A DNA stretch of 64,000 nt from Chionis minor (GCA_013398295.1 VZSF01003314.1:108754-172753); one strand, 5' to 3'; positions 23,241 through 37,618 are shown, counted from the stretch's first letter. Notes: generated by a model from the sequence alone, not told the origin. Numbers and translations: made by a program.

Positions 23241-26200
23241 AGTGTGGCACCTCTGCCTCAACTACCCACATTCGGTTGTGTTTGAAATAGCAAATCCTGG
23301 TTAGCAATGAAAGATGCAGAAGTGCATCAGGAAAAGGTGACAAGAAGATGATGATGGGATATCACGAAAACAGATGTTGCTTAATAAATCAGTTCAACTT
23401 TAACATTTGATCTATCGCTGATGAAATTCTGGCTAGCCTATACATGCCTTCCCTTGTCTCCTATTACCTAGAAAGCCCAAAGGCTGTACGGAGACAAATG
23501 TTACTTTAAATTCTTTGCAATTTAAAATATGTAATAATCTGCTTTCAGCTCTTTGCTAGGCAATGCTGTATTGAGATATTAGTCAAAGAAAGGATGAATA
23601 TGAACTAAAACCGCACAATGTTCAACATTGCCAAACTATGAGGAAGTTTTACTCTCGATTTAAATCGGAATTAAAAACTGATTAAATTAGATTAAACTGA
23701 TTAAATTAAAAACTAAAAACCTGCTAGCAGCCATCTCTGCACTGCCTTGGGGACAGAGCACCTGAAAGGCATTCTTTAAGACAAAATGTAAATATTTATT
23801 TAGGCTTTGTAAAGATGGCAGATTCTGAGCCTGCTTTTTGTTTCTTATGTGTCAGTGCTGAAATCAGGTATTCAAAAGAGTTGAACTAAGCAAATTTTGA
23901 ACACAATATAAGACCCATAAGTGAAGCAGCTCTTCATGTTTTGCATGTCTCTGACAGAATGCAAAGTGATGTTTGGATGCAGAGATATTTATCCAGTTTA
24001 GATTAGTTGCACTTGCTCTCCAGGCAGCCCATTTCTATCCGTGATTTCAAAAACAGGCAAGGATCTAATTGCTTAAATATCTGGCAAGAGTGTGCCATAC
24101 CTACCAAAGCTTACATGGATTCCAGCAGAAATTGTAACTTGGGCTCACTGATGAAAAGCAGTGAAAGAGGAAAGGGAAGTGCAATAACCGAGGTTTAATA
24201 AAGCAGTTACAGAAACATAGCTAAAAGAAATATTCAGACAGTGTCACATTTATTTAACAGGAAGAAAAAAAAACCCATTAACTAGGAAGTGGGAGGCTTC
24301 TTGGGCCCAGCTGAGGCCTTGAAGCTGTGAAATGACACCACGGACTCAACTGAATAAAAAAAAATCAGGAAAAGTCGATAGGATACGAAAGGAGAGAAAA
24401 TCATCCAAGTTGCCTGGAAATTTTAAATTTCCTGGAAATTTCAAATTGCATATTGGTTTAGAGGAGAACACAGGGGAAATTATACATGTTATATGAAAAC
24501 TTTCATAGGTTATGAGAAGTCCAAATAATAGGAAAAACAAAATGAGAAAAAAAAAGAGGGTTTGGAGGATTTTGCTTGTGTGAGTGGAGTTTTATTTCTC
24601 CCTGTGGTTGGCTGAATTGTAAAATAGAAAGCAGGATGTAAATAATTCACTATAGTCCCAGCTACCTGAAGTTTTCTGCAGGAGAATAGTGCTCAGTGCC
24701 CGTGTCTGTACACAGTACAATCAGCACTCCTGACCAGCTACTCCCTGATGGACTTCAGAGTCTTTTGGGACTTCTTTCCAGGGCAAGCACACATAATGTA
24801 TTGTGTACTATTAGATGCAGAAATAGAATAACCTGTGAGAAAAAAATATCCCTGAACCAAGTCAATCAATCAATCAATAAATAAAAATTCCCTGAAATGT
24901 TTATATCAGGAAATCAGATTAAGTGATGAGTATAACTAGCAGTTTCTGGGCCAGAAATATAAGGCAACCTGTTTTAATTGTATCCAGCAATGGGCAGTAG
25001 TACAGCCACACATTAGTCACATCCTCCCAGTGGGTCGTGAGCCATTTGTACTGCCTGCTTTCAGTCACCCATTTTATTTGGAAGAGCTAGGATTCTCAAC
25101 TCACCCTATAAATTGTTTAGATTGTGCTAGTGCTGCAATTCTAATAGCAGAGTAAAAGAGGCTGGTAAATAAATTGTGCTACTGTCATGCTTGTGAATTC
25201 AGCCTTCAGGCAGATTTTCAATAAATTATGAGAATATGAGAGGCAACAGCATGGAGTCCTGAAGAACTGCCAGTTTTGCAGAAAAGAAAAGTAGAAAATA
25301 AAAAAGCGGTAAAGATAACCTGCTTAGAACAGGTATTTTTTTGGCCACCAAAGCATTTTTTCGTAGAAGCACTGTACTGAAGTAAAGATGCTTAAGCAAG
25401 TATTTACATATCAGTTCTAACAACCATGGTGGTTTACAAAATATGATGAAGCAGTGACAGCTATTCAGTGTGTATGGGTACGGTTTAAAGTTGTCTGAAC
25501 TGATTTCATACAGGATTTTTCATTTTCATATAGTGTTTTATTCTCTTTCAGTGAGGATCAAAGTCAGAAAGAGGGCTGTGCCGTAAAAGTGGCTTTACTG
25601 CAGTTCTGCCCTGTTTCATAACATTTAGTTATGAGAATTTTCCTGTTGATCTCAGAGAGAGTTGGGCTGGGCTCTTAATGCTTGGTACATGGAACATTTC
25701 ATTCACATTGTTGTCTTCCTAAATATCGGGAGTTTCTTTTTTGGGGTTTGTTTTTTTTTCCGTGCTAATGTTCGAGCTTTGTAGAATTTGTTCCATGGCA
25801 CAGCTGATGTGTTACGGGCACACCACCACAAAAGTGAAGCATATTTTGCCTATTTCAGTATGCATCTGTTGCTGTTTTATTAGCAGGAGGGTTAAAATAT
25901 TATTCACTTTATGTGCCTTTTTGTCTTTTGCGGGGTAGCGAAAGGATTAATACACTTTGGGTCTGAACAACTGTAGTTAGAGGTACTGTGGTGGATAGCA
26001 TAGTACTGTATAAAGGGCATGTTCACATGTTTACCTATAAAATGGAACTTTATTCTGATCTCATTTACATTAATAGGAGCTATGAATAACTTATTTTAAG
26101 TAAGTGGACTTACATAAATGCAGGACTAGGAATAGAGGCAAAGGTGTTAGACTAACAAACTGCATACAACGTAGCATACTCAGCAAAAGAATATAATTGG

Positions 26201-29200
26201 AATATGTTTTTTGTACAACAGTTTTTGTGATCCTTCAACAAAGTAGGAGTTTGTCCCCATCTGCGAGTGAGTATTTTCAGTGAGTAGTTAAAAGAGTTTA
26301 TCTTAATCTGGAGTCAATTATTCACACCTCTTCTGTTACAATAGTGCTGTCTATCTGGATATGAAATCTCCCATACTTAGGCACCATGAAGTACAAAATG
26401 TTACTGAGAAATGTCTTCTGCGTCACAGATCATCAATGCCACACTCAGTGCTTCCCTTCCTCTGCTAAATTTCCCAGTGAATTTTGAATTATATCACTGC
26501 TTGGACCCTGACAGTCAACATCTTCCATGGTATATCTAAACAGCCAACTAAAACCCTCAAATAAAAGCCATCATCAGTAACTTTCTTTGCTGGACACAGT
26601 GCAACTCTCTATAGGTAAAACTCATATGTTTGGATGTCAGATGTTTTTCAAGCCAGTCAGACATGGGACATAGCGACCACAGAAATTAGACTGACACAAA
26701 CCTCCCTACCCTGCATTTAAAGCATAACATCCCATTCACATACTTACCTTCTCTAACTTTAACACTGGGTAGCATATATAGTTAAAAAGATCTATACGAA
26801 AAATATTCAGGCAATACTTTTTTTCTTCTGTAGAGTAAGATGAGAGCAGAAACCTCAATTCAAAGCTAGAGGTAGATAATCAAGTTACATTTACGCAGTA
26901 TGGTAAAAGCAAATACTGGGGTGTTGAGCCACAGTGCTATGATATGTGCTGCTGTTGCTGAACCAAACTAGAACAGAGCAGGAACATGTGCTGCCGTGAT
27001 GTTGTTTCACATAAAGGAAGTGTGGGAGATCAGCACTAACTTTAGGAAGAATGCTTACAACAAAATGAAGAAAAACATTTCTTCCTTTAATTTCCTTTTC
27101 TTGTGTTTCTTTTTTATTTATCTTGTATTTTTATCATCGCCGTTGTGTTGAATTCAGATAAGGATTATTTGATGCAGCTCTTTTTGGACTTTTGGAAATT
27201 ATTCTGATCAGTAACAGTGAATTGTGGCAGCCCTTTGCTAAATTTTAGTGATACCAGATACCTCGTTCATACCCTCAGGACAAGAAGCTGGAGTCTTAGA
27301 ATGTCTCAAGAGGAGCAGTAATAAATAGGCAGATTTTTTTTTTGTCAAAATAGTTTCCATATTTTCATTAGATTTTTATTTATCTGTGAAAGCAAAAAGA
27401 AATACCAGCACTGAATATCAGCCTGTATTAGGAAGTCAGATTTTACAGTGTTGTGATTCAGGAGGCTGGTTAATATTTGCAAATATAATTGTCAAATCTG
27501 TTTCGAAGATGAAGTGAGCATAGCCTGTATCATTTTAAGTGGCCATTTCATTGAGGTGTTCCAGAAGCTGGACACATACAAGCAATGCTTCAGTTACCAA
27601 TAGGTGAAATTTTGATTGAATAAAATTTCCATGTCTTTCAAATATTGCTTGTTCTCTACCAAAATAGAAAGCTGTACGATACCATTTTCATAAACAGCTT
27701 TCTTAATGATGCACAAAACTTAATAATAACAGATATGGATTACCAAATGAAGAATAAAAGCATATAACTGCACCCTAAGGAAAAAAAAATGAAAGTCACT
27801 TGTTTTTTAAAAGCTTGTTCTTCACTGCAATACTACAATAACTGACAGAAAGGTGATTTCATTAAAAGTTTTGACATAGAAGAACTGTAAGTTCTTCAGA
27901 CAGCTTCAGTGTATCTCCCAACATGTACAACATAGTTCAGCTCTTAGATTCTTCACTGGTGTTGACTGGAATTTTGCCTAAGTATAGAACAGGATGTGGA
28001 ACTTCAACTGATGCAGCCTAATGATCTATTAGTTCCTTTTTTTGTTCACGCTTGTTTTGCAGTTTTGTTCGAGGTGTTGAGTCAACTGGTCAAATTCTAT
28101 TGTTTATAATAGGTGGTAGATTTGAAATTACTCGCCAAAATTTTGTGAGAGGCTGTAATTTTCCTAGGCAGTGGCTGCATTTACAGATATATAGTACAGT
28201 CAATACTTTGTGAATATGTACAAAAATAGTACTTTGGAGTGTTGCCAGTTTGTATCTTAAATCATAGTCTTATCTCATTTGATGTGTTTTCCTTAAATTA
28301 TCGGCTTTGAGACTGTGATTAGAACCAATTTGTTATCAGACATAATACTGAGAGAAGCCCTTCCTAATTCTGGGACTTGGGCAGGAGCCCTGCGCCTGCC
28401 CTAGCTCTGTGCTGCGATGAGACCTTATTGCACACTCGTTCTCCTCTCTGCTTCGCTTTTCGGTGGAAGTGAACCCAGCTGTGGGGATTAGGCAGGCACC
28501 CCAGGGTCACTGCTGCAGTTCTCGTCTATAAAATCTGCCTGGTTTGTATACGGCCTGGGAGTGTTAGTTTTTAATTAAAGAAAGCTTCTAGCCATAATAG
28601 CTGTGAAAAAGAGATTGAGTATGTGAACATAAATGCTCTGACGTCAGAAGAGAGTTAAAACTATCAAAAACCTGCAAGGTTTGAAATGTCATGATCTTTT
28701 TTTGAGGGACGGGTACTATTTTCCTACTATGGTTGTGTTCAGAAATAGATTTTTACTTTTGTTGAGGGTGCCTTTCTGTTTGCGACGTTAAACCTTGCAG
28801 AAATGATGCTTGTCAAACAGACGAATCCCTTGCGTAATTTCATTGGCTTCCCTGGAGCTCTTCCCAGTGCTATTTCAGGAGAATCTCAAATCGTGCATAA
28901 ATGCTTTCTCTGGTTGGAGCTCTCTCTTGCTCTGCCTACGTGGAAAAGATGACTGTAATGTGGCCTTTAAGCCTTCGGCTCTTTGAAGAGCTGTGTTCCC
29001 CACTAAGCTTCGTGGTGTGTGTTACTGGCGTTAAGTCTAATAGTGATGATGACTGGTGTCACATAATGTGTCTCACAGCGCTCAGCTTGAAATAACAGGT
29101 CTAGGATCCACCCTTCGTCTTCTTCTGAGGCTAGTTAAGATCCTGAGCTCACAACTAGAAACACACACCTTTTTTAAAGCAGAATACACCTGAATGTTAA

Positions 29201-31465
29201 AAAATACTTGGCTGTTTTAAATAAAATAGTTTTATAATTAAAAGGGTTAAGCTTATTCCATGGACCTCTTTTTCATGAAGGGAACAAAGCAGTTTTCCCT
29301 TTCTTCCTTTCCCTGTAGGAATCTTTTACACGTTTTTTTCTAAAACTAAACAACTCCCCACTTCAACATACTGTGCTCTCCTGAACTTCCCACCTCCACC
29401 CCTTGACTCTGAACTGGTATGCCCATCAGAGATAAACCATTCCCCCTTCCCCCCCCCCCCCACTTTAATAGCACCAGTTTAAACACCAGTTGACAGGCAG
29501 ATCAATTGCATAGATATGAGGGGGCATTACCTTCTGGTGGGTACATATGGCAATGGGCTAGTCTGGCCAGGGTGTGGAAAGCTTGGCTTTTGTCTGCTAG
29601 CAAAGGAATAGTGAGCCTGGGAGGGAGGAAAGGAGACAGAGAGATTGACCCAATCTATGCCACAAGAAGAAATGCGTGAACTCCTCTTTTCCTCTCCCTA
29701 GTCATCTTCTGGGTTGGACTTAACAAGCATGAGAGCTTGTTCCAGGAGAAAGAATGAGGGTGTGTAAACAAGGACAGTTAGCATTCGGGTAAATAGCATG
29801 TTTTCTGAAAAAATGGATGAGCTGGATTTTAGCACATACAGCTTAAATTGATGGCTGATGGTAAAATATGTCAGTTGAATATTTTATTCACTTGAAAACA
29901 ATGCTGACTTAGATTAAGCAAAACTATGTGCAAAACCACTTTGGTCAAGAAACCCTATCAGAAATTGAAATGTTTTCATCAAAAGTCAAAGTATATTGAG
30001 TTGATTTTTTTTTTAATTAAATGCTTCAGATTTCCATTTCAGAACATTTTGTATCTAAGCATATTTACATGTAGCAGTAAGGAAGGATAGCCTTTCCGAG
30101 GTGGCAGCACTCTTTATAGGCTTCCTTGTTTGTTCCTCTAGAGAAAAAATGAATAAACACTTCAGGCTGAGGTGTTTTATTTTTCTTCTCGGCTTCCAAA
30201 TCAGTAGCTGATTTGGTACCATTAGTTTCACAGATTTAGCTAAAAGCATCCCCTTATGTCCATTATTTGGCGTGTAGAGAGATGGGGACAAAGCAGATCA
30301 AGAATCTTCTGGATTTCAAGAGGTACAATCAATATGTACTGCATCAAAGCTGAGGGTTTGGGCTTTTTAATCATTCATTTGCATGTGATCATCTTGATGA
30401 ATTCTTTTGCTTATCCACAGTTCAGTTAAATATTATTTGATCGCTGATCTACTTAAAACTGATACTCGGATTCCTGGAAATATGTCCTTTACTTGAATTT
30501 GTGTTTTTACTTTGGTTTTAGTTAGTCTGTATCTCATTCTAATTGAAGTTAAAATTTGTCCTTTAAAGGTGTTCAGAAGGATTTTGTGATTCAAACCAGA
30601 TTTCATCCTTCTGTGATGAGTTCCAGTTTCTGGTTGTTCAAAGAATGACAAATACAATTTCTGGAAGAGCAGGACTGAAAATTAAGTGCTAATTTTCTGT
30701 CATTGTGTTACATTATCAGAATGATAGAGTGTCTGCAGAGAAGATTGGCTTTAGAAAATAGTGTACTTCTGTAGTGGTGCAAGCAAACAACGGCTGATAA
30801 AGAGCATGCAACTACTTTCCAGAACTTCTACTATTAGTTGGAAATGATTACTGGTAGTAGCTTTATCTCTAATTCACATTTTCCACTATTTAAGGAAAAA
30901 TGCTACTATCAAAGTGAAATTCATAAATGTGGGTATGTGGGCATCTTACAAAAAGTCTTCAAAATTTCAGTACTTTTTCAGTTATTTTCTTTGCAATAAT
31001 CTCATTGATAAAAGTTGTTGATTGGAACCAGTAAAAAAACCACGGTATCTTACTAAATCAAATCAAATAACTTATACTCAGTTAAAGAAAGGACTATTCT
31101 TTTTTCTCTTACGCTGTTGCAAAATATAAGTTGTTTCATTACTGTAAGTAGAGCAAATCAGTGCAAATGAGAACATAATCAGTCTTGAAACATTTGAATG
31201 ATTTATATGGATACCAAATAAAATTAAGACAACTTATGTGCTGCATAATAGCTTAGGAAAAAAAATTACTATGTTGAAATTATCTTTGTCCAGTTTTTCT
31301 AAATTCATTCTTTTCTTTGTAATAATGACATCATCTTGTTATTAACAGCTAGTAGAATAGCAATTTTTTTCCACAGTAATAGAATTGAAACATAATATTT
31401 GACCATTATTAGCATACCCATCTTCCCCATACCTTTTTCTTTACTGTGATGTAAAGTAAAAAAAA
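23241..31465. other. Intergenic, no gene recognised
   Basis: About 8.2 kb of AT-rich sequence. Noted: repeated CCTGGAAATTT units near 24413-24447, an AATC/AATA microsatellite near 24863-24886, and a 13-base C run at 29449-29461. No exon, RNA gene or transposon recognised. Confidence 0.7.
29449..29461. repeat. Poly-C run (13 C)
   Basis: Uninterrupted C tract in a pyrimidine-rich stretch. Length may be unreliable in the assembly. Confidence 0.8.
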
Positions 31466-31528
31466 TTGTACAGCGGTTGGACTCAATGATCGTAAGGGTT
31501 TTTTCCAACCTAAATGAGCCTATGATAG
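31466..31528 (+). mobile_element. Short CR1 LINE 3' tail
   Basis: The sequence GGTTGGACTCAATGATC, then TTTTCCAACCTAAATGAGCC and a TATGATAG end, is the 3' terminus of another CR1 subfamily. Only about 60 bases remain, which is common for severely truncated CR1 insertions. Confidence 0.85.
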
Positions 31529-33370
31529 TAAATCAAATATTTAATAACAAACCACCTATAAAAATGGAAGAGTAATATGGATTCATGTACTTTTAAATTA
31601 ATGCCCTTCATAATTCTTTTTTAATATTGGCAGTTAGAACGGAAAAAGTTCACCAGAGATGTGCAGTAAGTTAAACATTTCATATAAGTTATTAGGGAAA
31701 CACATTGGAGAGCAATAAAAACATGGAACTTGCTGTGATTTCTTGTATGGCAGCAATGCAGAATGGCTGTGGTTAACTCATTAGTTTCAGAAGACAGAGA
31801 AAATAAGAAAATCTTGAAGAAGATACCAGTTCAAAGAGAGGTCCTTCCCTGAGTACCTGCCCAATACCAAATCAAATCAAGTTGCACTTCTTTTCCAAGT
31901 ACATCTGGTTTTCTGACAGCTGCATTTCTTATGTTTAAAGCACACTGCCCCCGTGAATTTGTTTGGCTCCCAGGTCTGATTTTGGCTCAGGTTATGGCTT
32001 GTTAATTGCTGTTTTGGTTGTTGAGTCTTTGAGGACTACTTATGCAATGTATGCACAGTTCTTTGCATAGGAGATGGGCTGATCCTTTTTTGGGGTTCCT
32101 AGTTATTATGGTGGTACAAATAAGAAATAAATATTAATCACAACAGTGTCCAGTAGAAATTTCTGGCTTACTGTCCAAAACTTCCCAGACATAACAGCTA
32201 AGTCATAACATTTCAAACCATTTCCTGAAGATACCACTTTATGCCAAATTTCATTGTTAGTTATATGTAAAACAACTGTTAAGAGCTTGCACTTAGTGAG
32301 AATGAGTTGGCATAACGTGTATCTTAATCCAGGTGTCATATCTGCATTCTTTGATATATTCACCCACATTTTAATAATGATACATATATGTGGATTGTAA
32401 AGCCACATTTATTTCTGGGGAATGAATGAATAAATAAATAAATAAAATAACTGGATTTGTAGTTTTCTAGTTGGGTCACAGTTTCTACTCAAATGTTTGC
32501 TGAGATGTAACACCGTTTTTAATTGTGACTTAAAAAAGCACCACAAGCGACCTCTGAACAAGGAGAGAAATGTTGGAGTAACTACTTTAAAAGCTGCAAA
32601 AAATTTTTCATTTCAAACATCTGCTCTCCTCAGGTACTGTCTGTGTGAACCTCTTTAGAGAAGTATTGAGATTCAGCAGATCTCTGTCATTAATTTCACA
32701 CAGGGCAGGCAGCCTCCTGCAGAGGCACTCAGTGTTCTCTTTTCTCCTCTTTTAATCAGCTCGGATGCTGTTAAACAACAGGAAATTCAAGTAGCATGGT
32801 TAGTGCTGATAATGAAATAAACTGCCTATCAACCCTGAAAGCAACATATAAATCATTTTTGACTGCTTCAGGGAAACAATACCCACAAAAAACACAGTCC
32901 ACTCAAAATAAATATACTTAGTATATTTAAAAGACAAATGTGTTGAAAGGCCTGTGCTGGCTTTCAGCTAGAGCTGAGTGGCAGCTTGAAATGTGCAGTA
33001 TTTCTCAAGATGGCAGGGATCATATTAAATTAAATCAGATTTCATTGCAGAACATGATTTCAGGGGCCTGTGGAAGCCCCTCACTAATATTCTGCCACTA
33101 AAATGAATGACAAGGTTGCTTTGATTCCCTTTTATACAATGGAAGAATTAATTCCACTTGGGATTGCTGTCAGTTCATTCATGTCAAGCAGAAGCATAGT
33201 CCCACAGGTAAAGTCCCTGGAAAGAAATATTTGGGGGAGTATTTGGAAAGAATGAAATTGCACCAAGACTAAACTATTAAAAAAAAGAAAAAGATTATGA
33301 GGAAGGCTCCATGTCCCATTGCAAGGTACTCATTTACCCTGTGCTATTTCAAATAAAACAAATTAGATCC
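31529..33370. other. Intergenic; microsatellite and a possible conserved noncoding stretch
   Basis: Contains the AATG/AATA microsatellite at 32421-32450. The part from about 32640 to 33200 is free of recognisable repeats and has the texture of conserved noncoding DNA (mixed composition, TAATTAAT-type sites); that is only an impression and needs alignment. Confidence 0.4.
32421..32450. repeat. AATG/AATA microsatellite
   Basis: About 30 bases of AATGAATGAATAAATAAATA-type tetranucleotide repeats. Confidence 0.85.
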
Positions 33371-33376
33371 AACAGC

Positions 33377-34249
33377 TGGCTCTTTATGGACAGAGAATAG
33401 GATGGAAACCTTATACAAAGTGTGAAAAACAGTTCTTGGTGTAAGTAGTGACGAGTATGCACTCTTTGTTCCTGGTGACTGGTTAAATCCACTTGGGATG
33501 GGGATGGTCCTGTTTGCCCTGGGGTGTTATCCTGGGAAGGAGTGAACCTTTTCATTCTGCTATCGTAGGCGGCCTCTGTGCTGACTCACTGGCAGCTGTG
33601 GCACATCAGAGACCATATTATGGTCTGAGAAACCCACAACAATTTATTGTAATTTAGACAATTATTCTATCACCTGATGACCCCTTCCCACCCAGGAAGA
33701 GGAATTGGGAAAAACCAAGAAAACACGAGAGTTGGAATATAAACAGATTTAATAGAATAAGACTAAATAATGAATAACACTATAATAACATTAATAACAC
33801 TAAAGGACCCAATACCAATATAAAATATACAAGGATTATACTCAGACAATTCTATTAGTAGGAAGCTGTGCACTCCCAGCAGTGGACACTGTGAGCGCTG
33901 TGGTTTCAGGAGGAAGGGAAGGCCTCAGGGGTCCGGCACTGGGGCAAAAAGTTCTCAGGATTGCAGCCATCATAGAAGAGAGAACTTCAGAGCAAACTTT
34001 CTAATTTATATTGACCGTGATGTTCGTGGTATGTAATAATCCTGTTGGCCAGCTTGGGTCAAGTGCCCAAGTGTAGCTCCTCCTCTTCTCTGCACCTATC
34101 TAACTCAAAAACACAGACCTTGAAACCCATATGCCATAGCTGGCTACAAAGGAAATATTTTCACAAATTCAGACACTAGAGTCTTCTAAAAGTGCAGTTT
34201 TCCCAAGCATTAGAAAAGAAATTAGTCCTGTGTTGCTCAAACCAGGACA
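33377..34249 (-). mobile_element. Solo LTR, minus strand, different family (6-bp target duplication)
   Basis: On the minus strand it opens TGTCCTGGTTTGAGCA. It contains a GGGCACTTGACCC..GCTGGCCAACAGG block, a TATA box (TCAATATAAATTAG, near 34000-34013) and an AT-rich tract with ATTAAA (near 33745-33755), then AATAAA near 33640. The hexamer AACAGC occurs exactly at 33371-33376 and 34250-34255, framing a TG...CA element of 873 bp, as expected for a class II (ERVK-like) insertion. The right end is secure. The left end is less so: another possible terminus is CAGACCATAATA near 33616. No viral genes remain. Confidence 0.7.
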
Positions 34250-35584
34250 AACAGCTTGACTCTGTTCAATGCAATTCCAAGCCAAGGACTTACCTGGGCT
34301 TCCGTCCCTCCAGCAAACTCCCCACACAACAGTGCCAGAGCTACTTCTTGAGCAGACACTTTTGGGTATTTCTTTTACAGAGATCAGTCTACATTGCTGC
34401 ACAGAGCAGGGTATGATGATGGTCCTCTTCGTATTATTCCATCGCCAGTCCTACTCTGATTCTGCTGAGTCCACATTAAGGACTTCTTCCATATGTTTGA
34501 GTGCTTTGATAAGGGCTTTGAAGGGCTCTTGTCCCTGAGTGTGTCTCTGGAAAGACACATTGCAATTCCAAGCTGAATTAGTTTTTGCATGTAATCTGCT
34601 GAGTTGGGGGCAGAAATGTAGGACGAGCCTTGGCCACCTGTGATTGCAGCACAGCGAGGCGGGTTCTGGCCTTTCGGAGGTGACAACATACAGAATAAAA
34701 CATTGATAATTATGAATAGTGAACACACATGAAACTCTCTTCTCTCTAAGTCAGGCCATCTCTAAGACTATCAAGTAATCGCTGATTTTGTCAGTGAACT
34801 TTGCCCTTCATTTTATCTGTATTTTCTTTCCTTGCATTTGAATCATTGCTATCCTCCCCTGTAAGTACCTGCTTTTGCAGTGAGATCAGAATCCTTCATC
34901 TTACAATTCGACGTATGAAGAAGAAGTTACCAACTAAGGCAGATCATAAAGGGCTAGAAAAAAGTAGCCCCACTGGGGCAAGTATTTCTTCATCTGACCA
35001 CCCCCCTGTCTGCCATGGTGTTGTTTCTCATAAGGAAGTCAGGACCAGGGAGTTCAGTCTAAGCATATTCTGGTGAGTCATTTTCTCTCTGAGGAGTCTG
35101 CCTTGCCCAGTTCTCATCTCTGACTCACTGTAGCTGTAAATGGTGGGGCATATAATTTTCAAAGGGCACATACTAAAACCCTCCTTAGAACAAGTTCATC
35201 TGCTTTTACCACTAATTTCTCTATAAAGTACATTTTGTTCTCTTCTAAATCCTGATTCCTGGCATTGGTAAGTTCTTCAGGACTGGACTGCAGTCATAAA
35301 TGTTAAAAGTCTGCAAGTATTCCTCAAATAACACTTATTTATGTAATTCTTTTATGTGTATCAAAATAGATTTTACTGACTCAGTTAAGACTATAAAACT
35401 TGGATATAGAGGAAGATCACATTTTTTTCCCTGTGGTTGAAACAGAGATGTCCACTGTTAATGCTATTGTACCGTCTAGATTTAATGAAAACTCTTTTGT
35501 TTGATGGATTGATCTTTTTTCAAATTTTGCCCATTCTGTTTCTAATTATATCAGCATGTGAAATTGGGATAAAATTTTGTCGTC

Positions 35585-35609
35585 TTAATGCAGGCAGAGC
35601 CTGCATTAA
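35585..35609. repeat. Perfect 11-bp inverted repeat with 3-base loop
   Basis: TTAATGCAGGC (35585-35595) and GCCTGCATTAA (35599-35609) are exact complements around AGA. Two further pairs are possible beyond a mismatch. Too short for a microRNA precursor. Confidence 0.85.
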
Positions 35610-37618
35610 TACCTGAGGTGCTTTCTGTTTGACAAGATGACACTTGTTTGTCCCTGGATACTATGTGCCTCAGCTGTAGGATAAAATCTAGTAGATAAAG
35701 GCACTGAATTATACACGTGATCTCAGGTCACAGAGTGATGTACCTCTTGTGTTTTGCTATGTCTATTCAACTAGCGAAGATTAAAAAAAGAGAGTCTTGT
35801 CTTTCTGTACTTCCATTTTAGGAACTTGTAACTTCTCAGGAATTTTTTCCTTTGGGATGGAGTTCCCTACCCTTGTTCTGAACTCACGGGTGATTGCTGA
35901 AGACCAAATCCAACAAAAATGCCAGAACAATAGCTAATGTTTTAATCCTAAAAGAAAATGTTACCAGCCGTGAAAGAAAAGGAATGGTGTGTTTGTTACC
36001 TTGCACACATAAAGCCTGAGCTCAGGGTATTTCAAGACATGACATTAGGCAGGCAAAATTTGACCTACAAATTGAGCATTAGTATCCAGACTTTGTTGCT
36101 TAGTCCTAACTCCAGTTAGTAAAAGAACTCCAAAATCATGTCAGTGGTATATGATAATAATACTGTATTTGCTTTTACATAACACTTTTCATTGAAAGAT
36201 CATTTTTTTCCTGTTTTATGGATGATGGCTCCAAATAAGGAGAAGTTTAGTCTATTCGCTGGCATGGTTACAAAGCTCAGGTTTTCTGAATTCCAGTTCA
36301 GTGCTTTGTACTTCACTCTGGTAGAGCTGTGACATTCAAACTGAGTGTTTATGTGTTCAGGTAGCATTGGAAGTGTCTGAACTGGTCGTGAAGATGTAGA
36401 CATTTATACTTTTATCAGTTGGTAAAGTATTACCTTTCTTCCTGGGCAAGGTTAGTGTGTATCCATAATCACAGCTTCTGCAGGAGACAGTAACTGTGAA
36501 GCATGAAGCCCTATATGCTACAGAGCTTAAGTACATAGGCAAATCAGGCAAAGCCCTTTTCTGCAGGGCACAGAACAAGAAAATGGCTTGCTTGCTTAGA
36601 TGTTGCATGACCAGCAGCCTTAAACCATACAGAGAAGCTGCCAAAGCTAGTTGATAAAGTTTGCAGCAAAGAATCACTAAGTGGCATTGTTTGTTTGCCC
36701 TCAGCAGAATTACGCATGCTGCAGCAAACCTAAAGTCAGACTGTGCCTAATACCACCAAGTTTGCAATAAGGAAGAGCTCTTTTCATTTTAAGTCCAGTT
36801 TCCATCATGATAGGTGAGTAAAAGGTAGAATATCAATGAAGAAAAAGACAGTAAGACCATCAAGATTGAGTTTCTACGTGCTACAGCTAAAGATCCTCTT
36901 TAAATAATTTCTGCACTGACTACCACTTTTTCCTTTGATAATTTGTGTATCTTTTTAGAAATGTAACTACTTTTGATCTGGGATTTCTAGGAATGTAAGC
37001 CTCTGTAAGTTATTCCAAAATACAATTTGAAACTTTAGTATATATCCCTTAAAATTATTGGTGCAATATGTACATTGAAGCTAACAAAAAAATGTGTGTT
37101 TTCTGCAGAAATATTCAGTAGGAATCACAGAGGAAACTCAAGACAACGTGTCATGAAAGACCTTGATTCAGACTAGCAGGGCTTAGCATAGTGTTTAGTG
37201 TAACCAGCTCATTCTGTTAGTCACATCACACGAGAGGTCAGCCTAGTTCTGCTGGAGTTCAGCTTTTATAGCTATGAATATATAGGTTAGCTCAAAAAAG
37301 TATAAAATCTATTATCTGCAATAGTAATTATTATTATTCATTACATGTCTATATCATCTCCTATTTGTGATTCTCAAAGAGTTACACAACATTAGGTATT
37401 TTTATTAGAGCTGGTTGGCAAGACATCAGGGATGATACTAACTTTGAAGGCTTTGCAAGATAACTTTTGTCCATGTTAATTTTGGAAAAAAGCAAAAGCA
37501 AACAAACAAAAAACCATTTGACTAAATTTTGACATATTTAGAATAATGAGTTTTGTTGGGGGGGTTTGTTGTTGTTTGAATGATGTATCTATTTCAATTG
37601 CTTTCCTAGCTTTTATTA

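Noticed and set aside
33349..33555. A 68-codon minus-strand frame as viral coding sequence beside the third LTR
   Set aside because: It mostly falls within the element as framed by the 6-bp repeat and shows no retroviral motif; no evidence for an internal coding region.
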